Below are positions 1 through 5,467 of a stretch of DNA of 5,467 bases, one piece after another. The stretch's first letter is position 1; each line of letters opens with the position of its first letter. The notes under the pieces are model-generated. The model had not been told where the DNA came from and searched no databases. It saw only the letters and a list, made by a program, of their open reading frames with translations. The DNA is from Bacteroidales bacterium (GTDB lineage Bacteria > Bacteroidota > Bacteroidia > Bacteroidales > GCA-2748055): assembly GCA_024763595.1 (NCBI GenBank), contig JANTFK010000266.1:1-5467 (forward strand). The letters are read 5' to 3'. Position numbers and translations under genes: made by a program.

Positions 1-28
1 AAAAAATCAATAACCTGTATAATGGATT
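1..28 (-). terminator. possible weak terminator after the phosphofructokinase gene
   Basis: Read on the minus strand, the sequence just after the phosphofructokinase stop can fold into an imperfect hairpin. The arms are at 28-20 and 13-5, each nine bases with two mismatches, and the loop is at 19-14. A run of T follows, up to the window edge. The stem is A/T-rich and weak, and the T-run may continue outside the window. The position directly behind a stop codon is the main support. Confidence 0.25.
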
Positions 29-1250
29 AATCATCCCATTTCAGGATCCTCAGGAAATCATATTCCTCTGGATTTTTAACATATTTCTGAGCTGCACGAT
101 AATCCTCTTTAGTAATAAAGTGCAGGTTGTTTCTGAAGATTGCCTGTACCTGTTCAGATTCAATATTCACAAGGCGGGGCTTTACTTTCCCGTTCTCATC
201 TTCCACATCTTTCAAATACAACGGAGCAATGTTCCCTTCCCGGTCTATGGTGGTCATACAACCTGTTTCTCCGCGCTTAAACAGGGTGTATACACCCAAT
301 CCCAGCCGCGTGGTATAAGAGAGATCGAAAGCTATGGGACGGCAACACCTTAATTCATAACCAATCTCTTCGGGACGGCTTTTCACATTTATCCTGAGGG
401 TTTTCAGGTGCTGCTGTGTAAGCATATTGAAAATATGTGATTTACTTACATTTCCCAGTTCAGGGTGACCATGATCATCATAGGTGAAGTTGATTCCAGT
501 ATCTATTATCTCCTGATCACTCATAAAATGAAAAACTCCCTCACTGATCATGGCAACACCATAATCAATACCCAGTATCCTTCTTTTGACCATGGATGAC
601 ACAACCATACGGGTAATCTTATCAAATGTGATTTTGGTCTTATTGAACATTTCGGGGATAATAATCATCGGATAATGACACGCTGTTCCAATTCCGAAGG
701 CAAGGTGTCCCGCTTCTCTTCCCATGGCACTAACTACAAACCAGTTTCCGCTGGTTCGTGCATCTTCGTAAATGGTATTTGAGATGCGTACCCCCTCTTC
801 TTTGGCTGACTGGTACCCGAATGTAGGTGTTCCCTCTGGCAGGGGAAGATCGTTGTCAATGGTTTTAGGTACATGGATATTTTTTACATCCAGTTTCTGT
901 TTTGCCAGATACTTGGCAAGCCTGTTAGCCGTGGAAGCTGTATCATCTCCACCGATGGTCACCAGCAGTTTTACATTGCTCTTCTTAAAGAAATCAACTC
1001 TAAACTCGTCATCTTTAGGTTTATAGCGACTCATTTTCAATGCAGAGCCACCCCTGCTGTATATCTGGTCGGCATACCCAAAATCGAGGTATTCAAAATC
1101 AGGTTCGTCCGAAAAAAGACTCTTGTAACCACCATTAATACCCAGCACGTTGTATCCGTTATTTATAAAAACCTTTGTTACCGAACTGACTACTGTATTA
1201 ATTCCGGGCGCAGGCCCTCCGGCACAAAGTATCGCTACAGCTTCTTTCAT
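27..1250 (-). CDS. pfp: 6-phosphofructokinase, probably pyrophosphate-dependent (PPi-PFK)
   Basis: Phosphorylates fructose 6-phosphate to fructose 1,6-bisphosphate in cytoplasmic glycolysis. The 407-residue product has the PFK fold landmarks in order: the N-terminal phosphate-binding loop CAGGPAPGIN (residues 9-18), GGDDT (100-104), PKTIDND (128-134) with the catalytic-base Asp132, and MGREAG (176-181). In ATP-dependent PFKs such as E. coli PfkA the equivalent motifs are GGDGS and PGTIDND. Here Asp103 and Lys129 replace the two glycines, which is the known signature of PPi-using enzymes. I therefore infer PPi as phosphoryl donor and a reversible reaction; this has not been tested. The length is longer than the 320-residue bacterial ATP enzyme and shorter than the roughly 550-residue PPi-PFK clade. 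The ATG at 1250 begins exactly at the conserved N-terminus and has no Shine-Dalgarno upstream. The gene is alone on its strand and divergent from the yidD-znu operon. It would often be annotated pfkA; the family call is firm and the donor call fairly firm. Confidence 0.95.
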   Translation of the reverse strand: MKEAVAILCAGGPAPGINTVVSSVTKVFINNGYNVLGINGGYKSLFSDEPDFEYLDFGYADQIYSRGGSALKMSRYKPKDDEFRVDFFKKSNVKLLVTIGGDDTASTANRLAKYLAKQKLDVKNIHVPKTIDNDLPLPEGTPTFGYQSAKEEGVRISNTIYEDARTSGNWFVVSAMGREAGHLAFGIGTACHYPMIIIPEMFNKTKITFDKITRMVVSSMVKRRILGIDYGVAMISEGVFHFMSDQEIIDTGINFTYDDHGHPELGNVSKSHIFNMLTQQHLKTLRINVKSRPEEIGYELRCCRPIAFDLSYTTRLGLGVYTLFKRGETGCMTTIDREGNIAPLYLKDVEDENGKVKPRLVNIESEQVQAIFRNNLHFITKEDYRAAQKYVKNPEEYDFLRILKWDD

Positions 1251-1410
1251 AATTACAAATTAGTTTTTATAAGATGCATTTTCTGATTAAATGTAATTGC
1301 AAGCCGCTAAAATAGGTAAAATTGGTATTATAATCATCTAAAAAGAGGCCTAAATTAGTAGGCTTTTATTATTAATTTTACCAGAAATCTGCCTGCACAT
1401 TTCCCGCTGC
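1251..1410. promoter_or_regulatory. divergent intergenic region between phosphofructokinase gene and yidD operon
   Basis: This 160-bp A/T-rich gap separates two divergent start codons, so by position it should hold the promoters for both the phosphofructokinase gene and the six-gene operon. Two weak promoter-like matches are visible. TAAAATTG at 1317-1324 is one base off the Bacteroidota -7 consensus TAnnTTTG, with TTG at 1297-1299 upstream at a plausible distance. TATAAT lies at 1329-1334 inside the 8-bp palindrome ATTATAAT, but has no -35 partner. Neither is convincing alone. I see no clear Zur-type long inverted repeat, although a zinc-import operon follows. A hairpin at 1344-1367 is listed separately. 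Confidence 0.4.
1344..1379. terminator. small hairpin with T-runs on both sides (terminator- or attenuator-like)
   Basis: GCCTA (1348-1352) and TAGGC (1359-1363) form a perfect 5-bp stem around a 6-base loop. A-T and G-T pairs can extend it outward to 1344 and 1367. On the plus strand it is followed by a T-rich stretch to about 1379. On the minus strand it is followed by CTCTTTTT. The form is that of a weak bidirectional intrinsic terminator. No gene ends here, since the flanking genes diverge, so it would act either as an insulator between them or as a leader structure in front of yidD. Stability was judged by eye only. Confidence 0.3.
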
Positions 1411-1770
1411 ATGCGGTGGGGTTGGCTGGTTCAAATGGTATGGTACATGCACACTATGATAAATATCCGGAATGGTTTTAATAAGTTCTTCCTGGTCAAG
1501 TGGACCAGGTGGTTGCTGATATGGCTTCTTACCATACCCATTAAGTTGTATCAATGGGTCATCTCCCCTGCCCTTCCCAAAACCTGCAGGTACTATCCTA
1601 CCTGTTCCGAATATGCCATAGAAGCTCTGAAAATCCATGGCCCCGTAAAAGGATTGATCATGGGAACAAGAAGGATCCTGAGTTGCCATCCGTGGGGCGG
1701 TCACGGGCATGACCCTGTTCCTCCAAAAGGAACCCCTCTTTTTAAAATCTTTAACCCTGGCAAAAGATGA
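1411..1770 (+). CDS. yidD: YidD, membrane protein insertion efficiency factor
   Basis: Small inner-membrane-associated protein that helps the YidC/Sec machinery insert membrane proteins. The YidD core is unmistakable: PIKLYQWVISPALPKTCRY begins at residue 43, followed by a PTCSEYAIEAL block (63-73), and SCHPWGGHGHDPVP (91-104) near the C-terminus. The conserved cysteines Cys59, Cys65 and Cys92 are all present. A hydrophobic, tryptophan-rich segment (about 34-50) is the likely amphipathic membrane-binding helix. The predicted 119 residues are longer than many YidD proteins (about 70-90) because roughly 25-30 extra residues precede the core. No upstream in-frame ATG, GTG or TTG exists after the stop at 1351. 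The true start could instead be ATG at 1435, 1447 or 1456, or even TTG at 1513, and none has a visible ribosome binding site. It is the first gene of the operon, and its stop overlaps the znuA start by four bases. The usual rpmH-rnpA-yidC neighbours are absent. Confidence 0.92.
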   Translation: MRWGWLVQMVWYMHTMINIRNGFNKFFLVKWTRWLLIWLLTIPIKLYQWVISPALPKTCRYYPTCSEYAIEALKIHGPVKGLIMGTRRILSCHPWGGHGHDPVPPKGTPLFKIFNPGKR

Positions 1771-2660
1771 GGCGGCTTCTGCTGATGATGGCTCTTATTG
1801 TGTTGCTGGCCTCCTGCAGGCAGGGAACTGAATCTTACACTGAACCTTACAGTAAACCCCTGATCAGTGTCACGATTCTGCCAGAGCAATATTTCATTGA
1901 ACAGCTGGCCGGAAGCAGTTTAGAGGTACTTGTCATGGTCCCTCCCGGAGCAAGTCCGGCCACTTATGAGCCCACCGTATCCCAACTCCGGAAACTGGAT
2001 CAATCCATTGCCTATATGCAGATGGGACACCTGGGATTCGAACTGGCATGGATGGAAAGGATCCGGAAAATAAATCGTACCATGAAGATTGTCGATCTTT
2101 CAGAAGGGATCGACCTGATGGAAGAAACGTACAGTGAAGGGATACAGGCTCATCTCCATCGGCAGCAACATCACGGGATCGATCCACATACATGGATGTC
2201 GGTCATCAATGCCAGGATCATTTCAGGGAACATCTACAAAGCATTGCTCGATCTTTTCCCGGAAGACTCGCTTGCGCTGACCGGCAGGTATCAGGCATTC
2301 TTACTGGAACTGGATTCCCTGCATGCAACAATTTCTGAATCCCTTTCCGGCCTTGAAGAAAAAAATTTCATGGTCTATCATCCGGCGCTTACGTACTTTG
2401 CCAGGGATTATAACCTGGTACAGCATGCATTGGAAACCGGGGGTAAAACCCCCTCTCCCGCCCAGATGAAGCGGATGATTGATCTGGGCCGGCAATACCA
2501 AATTCACCACATACTTATTCAAAGTCAGTTTGACCGGTGGAATGCCGAGGTCCTCGCCCAGGAGATCGGTGCAACTGTTGTACAGTTTGATCCCCTGGAT
2601 CCAGACTGGAAAAAACAAATGCTTTATATTGCAAGTCAATTCAAAAAACCTCTGCAATGA
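1767..2660 (+). CDS. znuA: zinc ABC transporter substrate-binding lipoprotein ZnuA
   Basis: Extracytoplasmic metal-binding component of the ZnuACB importer (cluster A-I/TroA-like fold). The N-terminus is a lipoprotein signal: two arginines, a hydrophobic stretch, and the lipobox LLASC with Cys17 as the lipidated residue. The family motif VPPGASPATYEPT follows at 58-70. Expected metal ligands visible are His141 (DPHTW), His205 (VYHPA) and Asp275 (FDPLD). The first ligand, normally His in PHTYEP, is Ala65 here. A short histidine-rich segment with His129, His131, His135 and His136 stands where ZnuA proteins carry their acidic/His loop, which favours zinc over manganese. His88, in GHLGFE, is another histidine in the N-terminal lobe. 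The 297-residue length is normal. The ATG at 1767 overlaps the yidD stop (ATGA) and places the signal peptide correctly. The gene's own stop overlaps the znuC start in the same way. Zinc is the likeliest substrate, but specificity cannot be fixed from sequence. Confidence 0.92.
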   Translation: MRRLLLMMALIVLLASCRQGTESYTEPYSKPLISVTILPEQYFIEQLAGSSLEVLVMVPPGASPATYEPTVSQLRKLDQSIAYMQMGHLGFELAWMERIRKINRTMKIVDLSEGIDLMEETYSEGIQAHLHRQQHHGIDPHTWMSVINARIISGNIYKALLDLFPEDSLALTGRYQAFLLELDSLHATISESLSGLEEKNFMVYHPALTYFARDYNLVQHALETGGKTPSPAQMKRMIDLGRQYQIHHILIQSQFDRWNAEVLAQEIGATVVQFDPLDPDWKKQMLYIASQFKKPLQ

Positions 2661-3403
2661 ACAAACCACTGATTGAGATCAGAAGCATGGATGTGGCCTA
2701 TAAAAAACAAAAGGTCCTGCGCAATGTATCCATTTCTGTTTTCGAAAAAGATTTTATCGGCATTATCGGCCCGAATGGCGGGGGGAAAACCACACTCATC
2801 AAAGTGATAGTGGGGCTCCTGAAGCCAACCAGTGGTGCCATAGAATGGACCATTGAGAGGTCCGATATCGGTTATCTCCCTCAGGGCAGGCAATTGGATG
2901 ACAAATTCCCGATTTCAGTAAAGGAGGTGGTGGCATCGGGGCTTGAACGTGGTCTGAGAATGGGAATCAGGAGTAGTATACAGGAACGAAAAAAGATAGA
3001 TGAAGCACTGGAACGAACAGGACTCACCAGCCTGAGATCACGCCCCATAGGTGAGTTATCCGGGGGAGAATTACAGCGCACCATGCTGGCCAGGGCAACC
3101 GTATCCTCCCCCAGACTGCTTGTACTGGACGAACCTGATACACATGTGGATAACCAGTTTGAGATGGAACTCTACAGTTTGTTAAAAGATTTGAATGCTC
3201 AAATGACAATACTGCTGGTTTCGCACGATATCGGGACCATTTCACCCTACATAAAAACCATTGCCTGTGTGAACCGGAACCTGCATTATCATTCTTCCAA
3301 TGAAATCACGAATGAACAGTTAAAGATATATAATTGTCCTATTGAGATCATCACTCATGGAACGGTACCTCACCGGGTTATGAAAGAACACAAACAGTTT
3401 TAA
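2657..3403 (+). CDS. znuC: zinc ABC transporter ATP-binding protein ZnuC
   Basis: Cytoplasmic ATPase that powers the ZnuB permease. All ABC nucleotide-binding motifs are intact: Walker A GPNGGGKTT (38-46), Q-loop Gln76 in YLPQ, signature LSGGELQR (134-141), Walker B LLVLDEP (154-160), the D-loop around DTHVD (161-165), and the switch histidine His190 in LLVSHD. The C-terminal tail, with NRNLHYH (206-212) and THGTVPHRVMKEH (233-245), is typical of the metal-transporting ABC ATPases of the ZnuC/MntB group. The 248-residue length matches E. coli ZnuC closely. The ATG at 2657 overlaps the znuA stop by four bases, and the gene ends one base before znuB, so translation of the three transport genes is probably coupled. 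The substrate is assigned from the neighbours, because the ATPase alone would not distinguish zinc from manganese. Confidence 0.94.
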   Translation: MNKPLIEIRSMDVAYKKQKVLRNVSISVFEKDFIGIIGPNGGGKTTLIKVIVGLLKPTSGAIEWTIERSDIGYLPQGRQLDDKFPISVKEVVASGLERGLRMGIRSSIQERKKIDEALERTGLTSLRSRPIGELSGGELQRTMLARATVSSPRLLVLDEPDTHVDNQFEMELYSLLKDLNAQMTILLVSHDIGTISPYIKTIACVNRNLHYHSSNEITNEQLKIYNCPIEIITHGTVPHRVMKEHKQF

Positions 3404-3404
3404 A

Positions 3405-4247
3405 ATGGACCTTACCCAGCTCCTGCAATATAATTTTATCCAGCATGCCTTTCTCGCAGCATTATTGATGTCGGTGGCTTGTGGCATTACAGGTACCTAT
3501 ATCGTTTCTCGCCGCATGGTTTTTATCAGCGGAGGAATTACCCATGCTTCTTTCGGGGGTGTGGGGATAGGTTATTTTCTGGGGTTTGCTCCACTGGCAG
3601 GAGCCGCAATCTTTGCCGTTCTGGCAGCACTTACCACGGAGAACCTGACCCGCAGAAAGATTCTCCGCAATGATTCGGTTATTGCTATTCTGTGGTCCCT
3701 GGGAATGGCACTGGGTATCATTTTCATCTACCTGACGCCCGGTTATGCTCCAAACCTGATGAGTTACCTGTTTGGCAGCATCATTACCGTGACGCATACC
3801 GATCTCAGGCTTATGTTCGCACTGGCAGTCAGTGTTACAGTAACTTTTGTCCTGTTATTTAAACCCATACTATATATTGCTTTTGATGAAGATTTTGCAA
3901 GAACCAGGGGAATTCCTGTAACACTCTTGAATTACCTGTTGATTATCCTGGTGGCACTGACCATTGTACTCAGTATCCGTACAGCCGGAATCATCCTTGT
4001 ACTCTCAGTACTGACCATTCCGCAGAATATTACAAACCTCTTTACCAACCGTTTTGGCCGCATCATGATCGGATCCATTATCATCGGTTTTATCGCCTCC
4101 CTTCTGGGCCTGGTGATTGCATACTTTTTCGATATTCCTTCTGGAGCAACGATCATTTTTACACTGGTGGTCATGTACCTGGCGGCCCGAACCATTAAAG
4201 TTCTTACTTTTGGAAGGTCTAAATATTCTCACAATACTGCAATATGA
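3405..4247 (+). CDS. znuB: zinc ABC transporter permease ZnuB (ABC-3 family)
   Basis: Integral inner-membrane channel subunit of the importer, probably a homodimer with ZnuC. The 280-residue protein is strongly hydrophobic, with about eight likely membrane segments, roughly at residues 13-35, 53-77, 92-111, 117-130, 135-157, 172-190, 193-212 and 218-262 (the last probably two). The ABC-3 family pattern is clear. SRRMVFISGGITHASFGG (35-52) follows the first helix, AFDEDFARTRGIP (159-171) is a conserved cytoplasmic loop, and an SVLTIPQ block (201-207) lies in the helix that carries a conserved proline. The basic, polar C-terminus (from about 264) is probably cytoplasmic. The ATG at 3405 lies one base after the znuC stop, and the stop overlaps the dapD start (ATGA). 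Length is normal and nothing is broken. Confidence 0.93.
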   Translation: MDLTQLLQYNFIQHAFLAALLMSVACGITGTYIVSRRMVFISGGITHASFGGVGIGYFLGFAPLAGAAIFAVLAALTTENLTRRKILRNDSVIAILWSLGMALGIIFIYLTPGYAPNLMSYLFGSIITVTHTDLRLMFALAVSVTVTFVLLFKPILYIAFDEDFARTRGIPVTLLNYLLIILVALTIVLSIRTAGIILVLSVLTIPQNITNLFTNRFGRIMIGSIIIGFIASLLGLVIAYFFDIPSGATIIFTLVVMYLAARTIKVLTFGRSKYSHNTAI

Positions 4248-5056
4248 ATCTGAAAGAGACTGTTGAAGCTGCCTGGGATGAGCGGGCATTACTGAGTAAA
4301 AGCAATGTTCAGGAGACCATTTTTGAGGTTATTGACCTGCTGGATAAAGGAATGTTACGTGTGGCTGAGAAAGGGAAGAGCGGCTGGCAGGTAAATGACT
4401 GGATCAAGAAAGCAGTGATTCTCTATTTTCCGATCCGTCAGATGGAATCCATTGAGGTCCCCCCTTTTGAATTTCATGACAAGATCCCGTTAAAGAACGG
4501 TTACAAAGAGAAAGGCGTACGTGTGGTTCCTCATGCCGTGGCCCGATATGGTGCCTATATCTCGAAAGGTGTGATTATGATGCCGTCATATGTCAATATC
4601 GGGGCCTATGTGGATGCGGGGACCATGGTCGATACGTGGGCCACAGTGGGCTCGTGTGCACAGATCGGGAAAAATGTTCACCTGAGCGGAGGTGTCGGTA
4701 TCGGTGGTGTACTGGAACCGGTTCAGGCAGCACCTGTGATCATTGAAGACAACTGCTTTATTGGTTCCCGCAGTATCGTAGTGGAAGGGGTCAGGGTGGA
4801 ATCAGAAGCTGTACTGGGAGCCAATGTAGTCATTACCAACTCTACACGTATCATTGATGTGACCGGAGACAAACCGGAAGAGATAAAAGGAGTGATCCCT
4901 GCACGTTCGGTAGTGATCCCTGGTTCATACACCAAAGCCTTTCCTGCCGGAGATTATCAGGTAGCCTGTGCTTTGATTATTGGCCGGAGAAAACCATCAA
5001 CTGATTTGAAAACCTCCCTGAATGATGCGCTGAGGGAATACAATGTGCCGGTCTGA
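4244..5056 (+). CDS. dapD: 2,3,4,5-tetrahydropyridine-2,6-dicarboxylate N-succinyltransferase DapD
   Basis: Transfers succinyl from succinyl-CoA to tetrahydrodipicolinate, giving N-succinyl-2-amino-6-oxopimelate, in the cytoplasmic succinylase route to meso-diaminopimelate and lysine. The helical N-terminal domain (about 1-85) is followed by a left-handed beta-helix of hexapeptide repeats (about 95-205). The helix includes the highly conserved stretches PSYVNIGAYVDAGTMVDTWA (114-133), GSCAQIGKNVHLSGGVGIGG (136-155) and EDNCFIGSRSIVVEGV (168-183). Such proteins act as trimers with CoA bound between neighbouring helices. The 270-residue length matches the 274-residue E. coli enzyme, and the close match to the DapD core argues against a generic acetyltransferase. 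The ATG at 4244 overlaps the znuB stop by four bases, and the stop shares one base with the next start. Its place behind a zinc importer is unusual for a lysine gene. DapE, two steps later in the pathway, is zinc-dependent, which may explain the pairing. Confidence 0.95.
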   Translation: MNLKETVEAAWDERALLSKSNVQETIFEVIDLLDKGMLRVAEKGKSGWQVNDWIKKAVILYFPIRQMESIEVPPFEFHDKIPLKNGYKEKGVRVVPHAVARYGAYISKGVIMMPSYVNIGAYVDAGTMVDTWATVGSCAQIGKNVHLSGGVGIGGVLEPVQAAPVIIEDNCFIGSRSIVVEGVRVESEAVLGANVVITNSTRIIDVTGDKPEEIKGVIPARSVVIPGSYTKAFPAGDYQVACALIIGRRKPSTDLKTSLNDALREYNVPV

Positions 5057-5467
5057 TGCGGATTGGATTTGATGCCAAAAGGGCTTATTATAACTATAGC
5101 GGACTGGGTAACTATAGCCGGTACATCATTTCAAATATCTGCCGGTTCTATCCTGAAAGCGAGTGCTTCCTCTATACGCCCGGTATACCTGATAATACTC
5201 TTTTCCGTGAACCCGCAGGCGCTGTCATCAGAAAGCCAGGGGAAGGTATCGGAAGGTATATGGGTGCATACTGGCGCAGCTTCAGCCTGGCCCGGAAACT
5301 GGATAAAGATTCCATACAGGTTTATCATGGACTGAGCAATGAATTGCCCGGGGGTATCCAACACCACCCTACCCGGTCAGTCATCACCATCCACGACCTG
5401 ATCTTTCTGGAATATCCTGAACTCTATAAACCGTTTGACAGGTATGTCTATCTGAAAAAAGTCCAGT
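5056..5467 (+). CDS. GT-B glycosyltransferase (GT4-like), 5' part, cut by window edge
   Basis: An open frame starts at the ATG at 5056, which shares its A with the dapD stop (TGATG), and runs without a stop to the window end, giving 137 complete codons. The product begins MRIGFDAKRAYYNYSGLGNY, the beta-strand plus glycine loop that opens the N-terminal domain of family-4 type glycosyltransferases. It then shows VYHGLSNELP (89-98) and SVITIHDLIFLEYPELYKP (108-126). The second set is the Rossmann-strand HGLSNELP/THDL pattern seen in mannosyl- and related glycosyltransferases. The nucleotide-sugar-binding C-terminal domain, with its E-x7-E motif, would lie beyond the edge. Donor, acceptor and product cannot be named; a cell-surface polysaccharide is a guess. 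The one-base overlap makes it the sixth gene of the operon. Stop-bounded frames of other phase at 5063-5335 (+) and 5131-5367 (-) are shadows of this gene. Confidence 0.85.
   Translation, partial: MRIGFDAKRAYYNYSGLGNYSRYIISNICRFYPESECFLYTPGIPDNTLFREPAGAVIRKPGEGIGRYMGAYWRSFSLARKLDKDSIQVYHGLSNELPGGIQHHPTRSVITIHDLIFLEYPELYKPFDRYVYLKKVQ

Noticed and set aside
1251..1263. TAATTTG on the minus strand just before the phosphofructokinase ATG as a -7 promoter element
   Set aside because: It is one base short of the TAnnTTTG spacing and so close to the ATG that it would leave almost no leader.
873..1286. 137-codon plus-strand open frame opposite the phosphofructokinase gene
   Set aside because: It lies antisense to a strongly conserved gene, and its translation shows no recognisable motif or domain. 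It is a shadow frame.
1327..1334. Palindrome ATTATAAT as a possible Zur operator for the znu operon
   Set aside because: The symmetry stops after eight bases; flanking positions do not pair. Known Zur boxes have longer arms, so this is more likely chance in A/T-rich DNA.
1378..1710. 110-codon minus-strand open frame opposite yidD
   Set aside because: It overlaps the conserved YidD core almost fully and its product has low-complexity Gly/Pro content without family motifs.
2301..2669. 122-codon minus-strand open frame opposite the end of znuA
   Set aside because: Antisense to the conserved C-terminal half of ZnuA, with no recognisable domain and no promoter-like context.
3462..3797. 111-codon minus-strand open frame opposite znuB
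   Set aside because: The product is the polar complement of a hydrophobic permease frame, a common artefact, and has no motif.
1767..4247. Manganese or iron importer instead of a zinc importer
   Set aside because: The His-rich loop in the binding protein and the Asp275 ligand fit ZnuA better, but the missing first histidine leaves some doubt, so this is only provisionally rejected.
5063..5335. 90-codon plus-strand open frame after dapD
   Set aside because: The overlapping frame from 5056 has clear glycosyltransferase motifs through the whole stretch; this one has none.

Overview
The window looks like chromosomal core-genome sequence from a member of the Bacteroidota (probably Bacteroidales or a relative). 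This is inferred from protein flavour, not from a marker gene. The phosphofructokinase has the Asp/Lys signature of pyrophosphate-dependent enzymes. No start codon has a clear Shine-Dalgarno sequence in front of it, as is usual in that phylum. The DapD and glycosyltransferase sequences also read like Bacteroidota family members. Base composition is moderate and even, and I see no mobile element, CRISPR array, tRNA or rRNA.

Layout: a single minus-strand gene (27-1250) encodes a 407-residue 6-phosphofructokinase of probable PPi-dependent type. A 160-bp divergent intergenic region (1251-1410) holds a small hairpin flanked by T-runs in both directions. From 1411 to the window edge, six plus-strand genes are packed with almost no spacing: yidD, znuA, znuC, znuB, dapD and the 5' part of a GT-B glycosyltransferase. 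The junctions are a 4-bp ATGA overlap (yidD/znuA), a 4-bp ATGA overlap (znuA/znuC), a 1-bp gap (znuC/znuB), a 4-bp ATGA overlap (znuB/dapD) and a 1-bp TGATG overlap (dapD/glycosyltransferase). This strongly suggests one transcript with translational coupling.

How the genes work together: znuA, znuC and znuB make a complete high-affinity ABC importer for a divalent metal, most likely zinc: a lipoprotein metal binder, an ATPase and a membrane permease. YidD assists YidC/Sec insertion of inner-membrane proteins. DapD makes N-succinyl-2-amino-6-oxopimelate on the way to lysine and meso-diaminopimelate for peptidoglycan. The truncated glycosyltransferase probably acts on a surface or storage glycan. 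The operon therefore joins metal import with envelope-related functions. The link between zinc and DapD may be that the later enzyme DapE is a zinc enzyme, but that is inference.

I found no clear undescribed system. The points most worth a second look are the missing first histidine ligand in ZnuA (Ala at residue 65), the tightly overlapping mixed-function operon, and the hairpin between the divergent genes.
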